A stretch of 5,250 nucleotides of DNA from Gemmatimonadota bacterium (GTDB taxonomy: Bacteria; Gemmatimonadota; Gemmatimonadetes; Longimicrobiales; UBA6960): the NCBI GenBank assembly GCA_022564535.1, contig JADFLD010000184.1, positions 1 to 5,250 on the forward strand. Reading direction: 5' to 3'. Both the position numbers and the translations under genes were made by a program. Shown one piece after another: positions 1 through 5,218 of the stretch (the first letter of the stretch is position 1; each line of letters starts with the position of its first letter). The notes under the pieces were generated by a model, which ran no database searches, was not told where the DNA came from, and was given only the letters and a program-made list of their open reading frames with translations.

Positions 1-102
1 CTTATCGTGCGCGCTCCAGCGTTCGAGGACCTTGCCGTCGAGTCGGATCGTATCACGACTCCGACCAAGTTCGGTCTGCGTGAGCGCGGCCCGAAGCGCT
101 GA
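1..102 (+). CDS. C-terminal end of an unrecognised plus-strand gene (partial)
   Basis: Frame 1 is open from the left edge to a TGA at 100-102, giving 33 residues that end in FGLRERGPKR. Third codon positions are mostly G or C, as in the certain genes downstream, and this is the main reason to prefer this frame. The minus strand is also open here (about 42 codons in the aligned frame) but has no ATG or GTG start after its upstream stop. No domain can be recognised from so short a tail, so I give no function. The gene would run in the same direction as the cop genes but is separated from copA by about 440 bp of repeat-rich DNA, so joint transcription is doubtful. Whether it is a real gene end needs the sequence to the left. 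Confidence 0.4.
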   Translation, partial: LIVRAPAFEDLAVESDRITTPTKFGLRERGPKR

Positions 103-164
103 AGACTCCTCCTCTACGGGGCTTGCCTACCTACACGCACGGCTGAATCCGAGCCAGAACCATC

Positions 165-200
165 TGAAATGGGGGCACCTGCAAAGCACCCCCATTTTCA
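165..200. repeat. Inverted repeat / hairpin, possible bidirectional terminator or IS end
   Basis: AAATGGGGG (167-175) is the exact inverse complement of CCCCCATTT (189-197), with a 13-nt loop. Allowing one bulged base, the arms extend to TGAAATGGGGG and CCCCCATTTTCA. An A-run before a G/C stem and a T-run after it is the shape of a bidirectional intrinsic terminator. It lies about 60 bp after the stop of the partial left-hand gene, but the T-run is short and the GC part of the stem is only 5 bp. TGAAAATGGGGG-like words also remind me of the repeated termini of IS21-family elements; that is recollection only, and no transposase is present. Confidence 0.45.
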
Positions 201-241
201 CCGATTTAGCGTACTCTGGGGAAAAGTTCACCGATTTGGCG
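197..241. repeat. Tandem 15-bp direct repeat TTCACCGATTT(A/G)GCG
   Basis: TTCACCGATTTAGCG at 197-211 recurs as TTCACCGATTTGGCG at 227-241, with one mismatch and exactly 30 bp from start to start. The first copy runs directly out of the right arm of the preceding hairpin. Spacing of 30 bp is close to three helical turns, so a protein could bind both copies on one face. Paired short repeats near a terminus are also known for IS21-type elements. The core TTCACCGA occurs once more at 499-506, inside the phased repeat array just before copA, which hints at a shared binding motif. It could be regulatory sites or an IS remnant; the sequence alone does not decide. Confidence 0.5.
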
Positions 242-243
242 AA

Positions 244-268
244 GGATTTCTCAGGATTTCGCCGGATT
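244..268. repeat. Three GGATT units at 10-bp spacing
   Basis: GGATTTC at 244-250, GGATTTC at 254-260 and GGATT at 264-268 are spaced exactly 10 bp apart, about one helical turn. This is the pattern expected of a small phased operator, but the units are short and the region is not adjacent to a clear promoter. Chance cannot be excluded. Confidence 0.3.
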
Positions 269-486
269 GATGAACCTCAGCATGTAGAGAAACATGTAAA
301 GGTGGCCGACTGGATGACGTCCACCTCGATTTCCCCGCAAGCCTCCAAACCAATGGGTCCAAAATCCTGCAGCTCGACAGAGATCGGAGCGTGGAGTCCA
401 TGCTAGAGGTCCTGCAAACTCTGGATCCTGGCGTCGGCTGAGTTTTGGAACAGGACCCCATCGGCTGCGCGCCTTTATGAAGATCT

Positions 487-519
487 CTTCACGCCGACTT
501 CACCGACCCTTCACGCGCG
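487..519 (+). promoter_or_regulatory. Three 11-bp direct repeats (CTTCAC-N5), likely response-regulator operator for copA
   Basis: CTTCACGCCGA (487-497), CTTCACCGACC (498-508) and CTTCACGCGCG (509-519) are three contiguous 11-bp units sharing CTTCAC. Direct repeats with 11-bp pitch are typical of OmpR/PhoB-family winged-helix response regulators such as PhoB and the actinobacterial PhoP. Copper-responsive CopR, CusR and PcoR belong to that family, although their described boxes differ. The last unit ends 9 bp before a TATAAG box, covering the place where a -35 hexamer would sit; no good -35 is present, which fits activator-dependent transcription. A 6-bp inverted pair, CGCCGA 492-497 and TCGGCG 521-526, overlaps the array and is a second possible operator. 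The array is seen in the sequence; the regulator assignment is inference. Confidence 0.5.
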
Positions 520-528
520 TTCGGCGAT

Positions 529-534
529 TATAAG
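529..534 (+). promoter_or_regulatory. Candidate -10 box (TATAAG) of the copA promoter
   Basis: TATAAG matches the sigma-70 TATAAT consensus at five of six positions and stands out in GC-rich DNA. A 17-bp spacer would put the -35 at 506-511, where the sequence is ACCCTT, a poor match. The nearest TTCAC(C/G) words are 13 or 24 bp away and belong to the phased repeats. Transcription would be expected to begin around 541, so the message would have either no leader (GTG at 541) or about 27 nt of leader (ATG at 568). Confidence 0.45.
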
Positions 535-567
535 TCCTTAGTGCAACAGTTCTCTCTTCCCCGACTC

Positions 568-2235
568 ATGACCGACGACTCGACCCTCCCCCTCCCGCGG
601 CGCGACTTCATCAAGGTCGCGGCGGGCCTGACCGTCTCGGCGAGCCTGGGGCTCAAGCCCCAAGCCCTGCTCGCAGAGGTGCGTGGCCCGAGTGCCTCGG
701 CGCCGCGTGTCGTCGAGTACGACCTGGTCGTGGATAGGCGGGGCGTCCGATTCGGTGACCGGTCCGCGGTGGCTCCGACGATCAACGACATGATCCCGGG
801 TCCTCTCCTACGGCTTCGCGAAGGCCAAGAGGCCGTCATCCGTGTCACGAACAACCTCGACGAAGACACGTCCATTCACTGGCACGGCCTTCTCGTGCCC
901 GCGGACATGGACGGTGTGCCGAGCATAAGCTTCGATGGGATCAAGCCAGGCGAGACGTTCACGTACCGCTTCATGGTCCGTCAGGCAGGTACGTACTGGT
1001 ACCACAGCCATTCCGGGGGACAGGAGCAGCAGGGCATGTATGCTCCGATCGTCATCGAACCCGCCGGCGAAGACCCGGTCGCCTACGACCGCGAGTACAC
1101 AATCGTCCTGTCCGACTGGACCGACGAGGACCCGATGGACGTGCTGCGCAACCTGAAGGGGGACAGCGCCTACTACAACTACGCCAAGCGGACGCTTCCC
1201 CAGTTCGTGGAGGGCTTGTTCGACGACGCGGGCGCGACGATCCGTGATCGGACGAGCTGGGGCCGCATGCGCATGGACCCGACCGACATCGCCGACGTCA
1301 CCGGAGCGACCTATACCTATCTACTCAACGGCACGGCGCCCGAGGACAACTGGACCGGGCTGTTCCGCGGCGGAGAGAGGGTGCGCCTCCGGTTTATCAA
1401 CGCCGCCGCGATGTCGTACTTCGACGTGAAGATCCCGGGTCTCGAGATGACCGTGGTCCAGGCGGACGGTCAGAACGTGGAGCCCGTCCTCGTCGATGAG
1501 TTCCGTATCGCCGTTGCCGAGACGTACGACGTGATCGTCGAGCCGAAAGGCGGGCGAGCGTACACGATCTTCGCTCAGTCGATGGACCGCTCGGGCTACG
1601 CGCGGGGGACGCTGGCCGAAGAACAGGGCCAAGAAGCCGAAGTCCCCGACTTCGACGAGCGGCCGCGCCGCACCATGGCCACGATGCCTGGCATGGAATC
1701 GATGCCTGGCATGGACATGTCGGCTGCGGCGATGGATCCATCGATGCCGGAGGGCGACCACGCCGCCATGGGCCATGACGCCATGTCCATGGGACCGAAG
1801 AAGCTCGCGTACTCGGACTTACGGGCCCTCGAGCCGAACCGGGATCTGCGTGAGCCGACTCGGGAGGTGTTGCTGCGGCTTACGGGGGACATGGAACGGT
1901 ACTTTTGGACGCTCAACGACAAGAAGCTTTCCCAGTCCGACCCGATTCGCCTGAGGGTAGGTGAGCGCGTCCGCCTCATCATGACGAACGAGACCATGAT
2001 GGAGCACCCCATGCATCTGCATGGGGTTTTCATGGAGCTCCAGAACGGCGCGCCTGCTGCGTTCGCGCCTCGGAAGCACACGATCAACGTACCGCCGAAT
2101 CAGACCGTGGAGGCCCACCTCACGTTCGACGAGCCCGGACCCTGGGCGTTCCACTGTCACCTGCTGTATCACATGATGACGGGGATGTTCGCGAGGGTCG
2201 AAGTCGCGCCTGCGACCGCCGAGGACGAGGCATGA
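568..2235 (+). CDS. copA: CopA/PcoA-type copper-resistance multicopper oxidase, Tat-exported
   Basis: This is a periplasmic multicopper oxidase that uses O2 to oxidise Cu(I), and probably also binds copper. Numbered from ATG 568 (555 aa), it has a twin-arginine signal PRRDFIK with the arginines at 11-12 and a probable cut after LLA36. Three cupredoxin domains follow. The copper ligands are all present: HWHG 104-107, HSH 146-148, HPMHLHG 480-486 and HCHLLYHMMTGM 529-540, where Cys530, His535 and the axial Met540 form the type 1 site. Between domains 2 and 3, about 370-409, lies a Met-rich insert with 11 Met in 39 residues (MPGM and MxM motifs), the CopA hallmark. It is somewhat shorter than Pseudomonas CopA, roughly 600 aa as I recall. 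An in-frame GTG at 541 would add nine residues; neither start has a Shine-Dalgarno sequence, and I prefer ATG because the Tat n-region is then of usual length. Its end overlaps copB. Confidence 0.95.
   Translation: MTDDSTLPLPRRDFIKVAAGLTVSASLGLKPQALLAEVRGPSASAPRVVEYDLVVDRRGVRFGDRSAVAPTINDMIPGPLLRLREGQEAVIRVTNNLDEDTSIHWHGLLVPADMDGVPSISFDGIKPGETFTYRFMVRQAGTYWYHSHSGGQEQQGMYAPIVIEPAGEDPVAYDREYTIVLSDWTDEDPMDVLRNLKGDSAYYNYAKRTLPQFVEGLFDDAGATIRDRTSWGRMRMDPTDIADVTGATYTYLLNGTAPEDNWTGLFRGGERVRLRFINAAAMSYFDVKIPGLEMTVVQADGQNVEPVLVDEFRIAVAETYDVIVEPKGGRAYTIFAQSMDRSGYARGTLAEEQGQEAEVPDFDERPRRTMATMPGMESMPGMDMSAAAMDPSMPEGDHAAMGHDAMSMGPKKLAYSDLRALEPNRDLREPTREVLLRLTGDMERYFWTLNDKKLSQSDPIRLRVGERVRLIMTNETMMEHPMHLHGVFMELQNGAPAAFAPRKHTINVPPNQTVEAHLTFDEPGPWAFHCHLLYHMMTGMFARVEVAPATAEDEA
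1682..1715 (+). repeat. 16-bp tandem repeat coding MPGM units in the copA Met-rich insert
   Basis: CGATGCCTGGCATGGA at 1682-1697 is repeated without mismatch at 1700-1715, an 18-bp (six-codon) period. It encodes two successive MPGM motifs. Identity at the synonymous positions points to a recent in-frame duplication, a route by which the number of Met copper-binding motifs could grow or shrink. Confidence 0.7.
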
Positions 2236-2945
2236 CGAGGCTCCGCGTGGCCGTGGCCTCGGCGTCACTCGTGCTTTCGGCAGGGGCCCTCTTCACTCAG
2301 CACCCCGCGGCGGCGCAAGAAGTGGACGACGCCATTTTCCACTATTCGCTTCTGGATGTGGACGCGGCCAGATCGCCCGGACCGACCGTGGGTCGCTGGG
2401 ATGCGGCCGGTTGGATCGGGACCGACTTCGACCGGGTTTGGTGGAGCACCCGGGGTGAAGTTGCGGACCATGAGCTCGGGGAGTTCGAAACGATGATTCT
2501 CTACGGCCACTACGTGCGCCGGTTCTGGGATGTCGTGGTCGGATACAGGCACGATTGGGAGCCGACGTCCCAGGGCTACGCGACGGTGGGTCTCATGGGC
2601 CTCGCACCCTATTGGTTCGAGATCGGCTTGTTCGGGTTCGTGAGCGATCGGGGGAGGCCGAGCATCAGGTTCGAGGCCGAGAACGACCTGTACCTCACGC
2701 AGCGCCTAGTGCTCACGCTCGAGGGCGAGGTCGACTGGTTGCTCACCGCGGATGACGAGCTCGACGCGTCCGCCGGCGTCGGAGCGCTCGAATTGGGAAT
2801 CCGCACGCGCTACGAGATCCGCCGGAAGTTCGCTCCGTACCTGGACCTGACCTGGATTCGTGAAAAGGACCCACGCACGCCGGTATCGGGCCGTTTGGAA
2901 ACCGAAGGCCTACGCATAGGTGCCGGCCTTCGTCTCATCTACTGA
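2232..2945 (+). CDS. copB: CopB/PcoB-family outer-membrane copper-resistance protein
   Basis: The 237-aa product matches the CopB family. It has a Sec signal peptide with a likely cut after AAA28, then family-like stretches: WIGTDFDRVWW (61-71) with RGE (74-76), GYRHDW (104-109), GLAPYWFEIG (123-132), DLYLTQRL (152-159) and ELGIRTRYEIRRKFAPY (187-203). It ends in LIY; a terminal aromatic residue is typical of outer-membrane beta-barrels. CopB is thought to act with CopA in copper sequestration or outer-membrane transport; its exact role is not settled. Unlike the Pseudomonas proteins, this one lacks the Met/His-rich stretch between signal and barrel, so it is the short form. The start codon overlaps the copA stop (ATGA 2232-2235) behind GAGGACGAGG at 2221-2230, showing translational coupling. 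Confidence 0.9.
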   Translation: MTRLRVAVASASLVLSAGALFTQHPAAAQEVDDAIFHYSLLDVDAARSPGPTVGRWDAAGWIGTDFDRVWWSTRGEVADHELGEFETMILYGHYVRRFWDVVVGYRHDWEPTSQGYATVGLMGLAPYWFEIGLFGFVSDRGRPSIRFEAENDLYLTQRLVLTLEGEVDWLLTADDELDASAGVGALELGIRTRYEIRRKFAPYLDLTWIREKDPRTPVSGRLETEGLRIGAGLRLIY

Positions 2946-2950
2946 CCCGT

Positions 2951-2965
2951 GTCGGCCAGCCCGAC
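2951..2965 (+). other. Small hairpin in the copB-copC gap
   Basis: GTCGG (2951-2955) and CCGAC (2961-2965) can pair around a 5-nt loop, in the 44-nt gap and just ahead of the copC ribosome-binding site. There is no T-run after it, so it is not a terminator. It could stabilise or mark a processing point in the message, or be chance in GC-rich DNA. Confidence 0.25.
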
Positions 2966-2989
2966 GACTACTTGGAAGGATGCACTGAC

Positions 2990-3379
2990 ATGAAAATGAT
3001 GCTAAAGGCCACGGTCATGATCCCCCTGCTGATGGGTGGGTTCGTCGGGGCAGCGGTCCCCGGCGCCGACGCCGAACGACACTTCGCACTGAGCAAGTCC
3101 GCGCCGGCGGCGGACGTCTCGGTGGAAACTGTCTCCGAAATTCGCCTTTGGTTCACCGAGGCCCCGCAGGAGGGAACGACGTCGATCCGTCTCATCGGCT
3201 CGGACGACGAGGCCATCAACGCCGCCGACGTCGCACAGGACCCTGAGGACGATCGTGTGTTCTTCGTCGAGCTGAACCACCCGCTCGAGAGGGGGACGTA
3301 CACCGTTTCGTGGCGAGGAATGGGCGACGACGGACACGTCGTTCGAGAGACCTTCGGCTTCACCGTGAGCGGCCAGTAG
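2990..3379 (+). CDS. copC: CopC-family periplasmic copper-binding protein
   Basis: CopC proteins are small beta-sandwich copper carriers of the periplasm, usually paired with CopD. ATG 2990 is chosen because GGAAGG (2974-2979) lies about 10 nt before it; a TTG at 2972 would sit upstream of that site. The 129-aa precursor has a signal peptide with a probable cut after ADA28, then HFALSKSAPAADV (31-43), the usual opening of the family, and near the end DDGHVVRETFGFTV (113-126), holding the Asp114/His116 pair expected of the Cu(II) site. Two things are unusual. The conserved first His is preceded by Glu-Arg rather than following the cleavage site directly, so it may not be the mature N-terminus. 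The Met-rich Cu(I) loop of P. syringae CopC is also absent, with Met111 the only Met after the signal. It is therefore probably a Cu(II)-only type at most. Confidence 0.9.
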   Translation: MKMMLKATVMIPLLMGGFVGAAVPGADAERHFALSKSAPAADVSVETVSEIRLWFTEAPQEGTTSIRLIGSDDEAINAADVAQDPEDDRVFFVELNHPLERGTYTVSWRGMGDDGHVVRETFGFTVSGQ

Positions 3380-3382
3380 ACG

Positions 3383-4288
3383 GTGGGGGCAGGCTTCAGC
3401 GCGCTGACCGGTTGGTTGCTGTTCGGGGGCCTCGCGCTCTCGATCGGCGCCACGATCGCGCGCTGGAGCGTTCTGCCCCGGGTCTCCTTCTTGGACGACC
3501 CTTCCCCCGAGTGGCTCGACCGGGGGGCCGCCCGCGTCGCGTTCTACGCGTCGCTCCTTCTGCCGGTCGCCATGGCGTTCTATTTCGCCCGCCAGCTCCA
3601 AGAGTTTCGCGACCCGTTCGTGCCCTGGACCGAAGACGCGGCTCTTCTCCTCGGATCGACGGCTTGGGGGCGAGCGTGGCTTTGGGCGACAGCCGGGTCC
3701 ATCGCAGCCGTGGCGACGCTGTTTCTGGCGCGAACCGGTCGAAGGATCGGGTGGTGGCTGGCGACGCCGGTCGTATTGGCGATGGGCTCCTTCCCGGGCT
3801 TCACCGGACACGCGGCGGGCCAGGAGGCCCTTCGATCGATTTCGCTCCTCGCCGACGCCGCGCACGTATGGGCCGCCGGCGGTTGGGTCGGAGGCCTGAC
3901 CGTCGTCCTCTATCTCGAGTGGTGTTGGCGTCGGGCCGACCCCCAGGGGAGGAGCTTACTTCCGGAGCTGGTCCCGGCCTTTTCCCCGGTTGCGATGGCG
4001 TGCGTGGGAACGCTGGTCCTCACGGGCACCTTCGCCGCCTGGAGAGAACTTCCGGACGTCGCCGCATTGGCCTTTACGGGCTACGGTCGCACGCTTCTCT
4101 TGAAACTGGCTCTCGTGGCGGTCGTCCTCGGCCTGGGCGGCCTGAACTTCCGTTACCTCACGCCCAGGCTGGGAACCCAGGCCGGCAACACACAACTGAG
4201 AAGGGCGGCCACCGTCGAGCTCTTGGTCGCGCAGCTCGTCTTGATTGTCACCGCGGTCCTGGTGCGAACCTCGCCGATGGGTCACTAA
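3383..4288 (+). CDS. copD: CopD-family inner-membrane copper-resistance protein
   Basis: This 301-aa protein is hydrophobic, with about eight membrane segments (roughly 5-27, 50-68, 96-116, 122-136, 153-180, 203-220, 236-256 and 276-295). Family features are FTGHAA with His143, the ADAAHVWAAGGWVGGL segment with His161 (157-172), the GRTLLLKLALV helix (235-245) followed by LGGLNFRYLTPRL, and a C-terminal helix beginning VELLVAQ. CopD is held to work with CopC in moving copper across the inner membrane or supplying it to other proteins; direction and mechanism are not firmly established. It starts with GTG 3 nt after the copC stop, with no strong ribosome-binding site, so it probably depends on coupling to copC. 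CopC and CopD are separate here, unlike fused YcnJ-type proteins. Confidence 0.9.
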   Translation: MGAGFSALTGWLLFGGLALSIGATIARWSVLPRVSFLDDPSPEWLDRGAARVAFYASLLLPVAMAFYFARQLQEFRDPFVPWTEDAALLLGSTAWGRAWLWATAGSIAAVATLFLARTGRRIGWWLATPVVLAMGSFPGFTGHAAGQEALRSISLLADAAHVWAAGGWVGGLTVVLYLEWCWRRADPQGRSLLPELVPAFSPVAMACVGTLVLTGTFAAWRELPDVAALAFTGYGRTLLLKLALVAVVLGLGGLNFRYLTPRLGTQAGNTQLRRAATVELLVAQLVLIVTAVLVRTSPMGH

Positions 4289-4339
4289 TGCTCTGGAAAA
4301 TACCGTGTCTCGAAGTACGCGTTTTCACTGGGAGAGATC

Positions 4340-4810
4340 ATGAAGAAATACGCCACAACCTTCCTCGCCGCCGCCGCCGTCCTAGGGAGCGTATCCGTTC
4401 TCGCCGCAACGGTGTCCCCCGAGGGTCCGCTCACGTTCCACGAGCGCAAGGAAGTCGCCGGACTGGCGGTCGTCTTCGGCGCCGAGCCCGAACCGGCGCT
4501 CACCGATGAGATCCAGTTTCTCCGCTGGCGCGTGAGCTCACTCGAGACGGAGGAAGCCTACACCGAATTCTCCGACGCAGAAGTGATCATCAAGCGAGAC
4601 GGCGAGGAGTTCGGCCCCTTCGCGCTGCGGGGTGTTCGAGGCACGCCGGGACAGTACCAAACCCGCCACATCTTCGTCGAGGCGGGAGAGTACGAGTCGG
4701 TGCTGAGCTTCAAGAAGGGTGAAGAGGCGGAGGTCCACTCCGTGGACTTCATGTTCCGGATCAACGACAGATCCGAGATGGAGATACCGAAGCGGAGGGG
4801 CGGCGGCTGA
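4340..4810 (+). CDS. Small exported protein of unknown function, probably Ig-like beta-sandwich
   Basis: I do not recognise a named family. The 156-aa product begins MKKYATTF and has a clear signal peptide, with a likely cut after LAA23. The rest is hydrophilic with short alternating beta-like stretches: GLAVVFGAEPEPAL (41-54), QFLRWRV (59-65), DAEVIIKRDGEEFGPF (79-94), GQYQTRHIFVEAGEY (104-118) and EVHSVDFMFRINDR (131-144), ending in KRRGGG. The GxY...H.F...GxY...L.F pattern resembles extracytoplasmic Ig-like domains such as YtkA/FixH or CopC-like folds, so a periplasmic carrier or adaptor is possible. There are no Cys residues; His34, His110 and His133 are the possible metal ligands. ATG 4340 has GGAGAG at 4331-4336, close but usable. 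It follows copD by 51 nt and leads into the cupin gene. A copper role is inferred from position only. Confidence 0.8.
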   Translation: MKKYATTFLAAAAVLGSVSVLAATVSPEGPLTFHERKEVAGLAVVFGAEPEPALTDEIQFLRWRVSSLETEEAYTEFSDAEVIIKRDGEEFGPFALRGVRGTPGQYQTRHIFVEAGEYESVLSFKKGEEAEVHSVDFMFRINDRSEMEIPKRRGGG

Positions 4811-4813
4811 GGC

Positions 4814-5218
4814 ATGGACGACCTCTCCCAAGCGGCTGGGTCATATCAGGATGAACCGGTTCGGTACGCACACCTCGAAGTCGTGGACCTGAGCGCGGTC
4901 GCCGAGGAGACGAAGGACGGTTACAGCAACGTCGTGATCAGCAAGGTGAATCAGCACTGTCTGCGGCTCGCCGTGTTCGACGGGGACTACCCTTGGCACC
5001 ACCACCCCGCCTCGGACGAGCTCTTCCTCGTGGTCGAGGGACGCCTGCTGATCGACCTCGCAGACGGTCGGACCCTGCGGCTCGAGCCGTGGCAGGCTGT
5101 GACCGTTCCGGCAGGGACGGTCCACCGGACCCGCACAGAAGGGAGAACGGTCAATCTGTGCTTCGAGGAATCGGCCACGGATACGGTCTTCGTCGAGGGG
5201 CCGGCCAGCTTAGCGTAG
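4814..5218 (+). CDS. Small single-domain cupin (cupin_2-like), cytoplasmic
   Basis: The 134-aa protein has no signal peptide and one cupin barrel. Motif 1 runs G57...H62-H63-H64-PASD-E69...G76, and motif 2 is P99-A-G101-T-V-H104. His62, His64, Glu69 and His104 form a complete metal-binding set, usually Fe, Mn, Zn, Ni or Cu. An extra His63 makes a triple-His run, and Cys49 and Cys116 are further possible ligands. Small cupins can be enzymes, metal-binding proteins or sensors, and the fold does not tell which. ATG 4814 lies 3 nt after the preceding stop; GGAGGGG at 4794-4800 inside that gene is the nearest purine-rich site, so coupling to the upstream gene is likely. Its place at the end of the cop cluster suggests metal homeostasis or stress, but it could be an unrelated passenger. 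Confidence 0.85.
   Translation: MDDLSQAAGSYQDEPVRYAHLEVVDLSAVAEETKDGYSNVVISKVNQHCLRLAVFDGDYPWHHHPASDELFLVVEGRLLIDLADGRTLRLEPWQAVTVPAGTVHRTRTEGRTVNLCFEESATDTVFVEGPASLA

Larger units (their letters stand above)
103..540. other. Gene-free, repeat-rich region upstream of copA
   Basis: I see no supportable gene here. The open frames are short, lack a ribosome-binding site or rely on TTG starts, and their translations look like no protein family I know. The stretch is visibly less GC-rich around 190-300 than the genes are. It contains several short repeat sets, listed separately: a hairpin at 165-200, a tandem 15-mer at 197-241, 10-bp phased GGATT units at 244-268, CATGTA repeated at 281-286 and 293-298, an AGGTGG/CCACCT inverted pair at 300-305 and 321-326, and 11-bp phased CTTCAC units at 487-519. 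The left half could be the worn end of an insertion sequence. The right half is most likely the cop promoter region. Confidence 0.6.

Noticed and set aside
32..406. A 124-codon plus-strand frame starting with TTG in the upstream region
   Set aside because: It has a rare start, no ribosome-binding site, no family resemblance, and it runs through the hairpin and repeats. The frame ending at 102 has better codon bias.
228..461. A 77-codon minus-strand frame in the upstream region
   Set aside because: The translation is Ser/Arg/Pro-rich and unlike any protein I know; there is no ribosome-binding site. The other two minus frames here were also read and gave only short segments between stops.
492..526. 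CGCCGA/TCGGCG inverted repeat as a CueR (MerR-family) operator
   Set aside because: CueR sites are dyads centred within a 19-20 bp spacer between -35 and -10. Here the arms are 23 bp apart and there is no -35, so the direct repeats are the better explanation.
1321..2268. Several 110-160-codon minus-strand open frames opposite copA
   Set aside because: They mirror codon bias of copA, giving His/Arg/Ser-rich translations without recognisable domains.
3002..3865. A 287-codon minus-strand open frame opposite copC and copD
   Set aside because: The product is low-complexity and rich in Arg, Gln and Pro, with no signal, motif or ribosome-binding site, and it lies opposite two well-recognised genes.
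4289..4339. A terminator or separate promoter between copD and the exported-protein gene
   Set aside because: I find no stem followed by a T-run and no convincing -35/-10 pair in the 51-nt gap.
3310..4509. A 399-codon plus-strand open frame across copC, copD and the next gene
   Set aside because: Its translation is extremely Arg/Gly/Pro-rich with no domain, and it overlaps copD in a different frame. It is an antiparallel-type artefact of GC-rich coding DNA.
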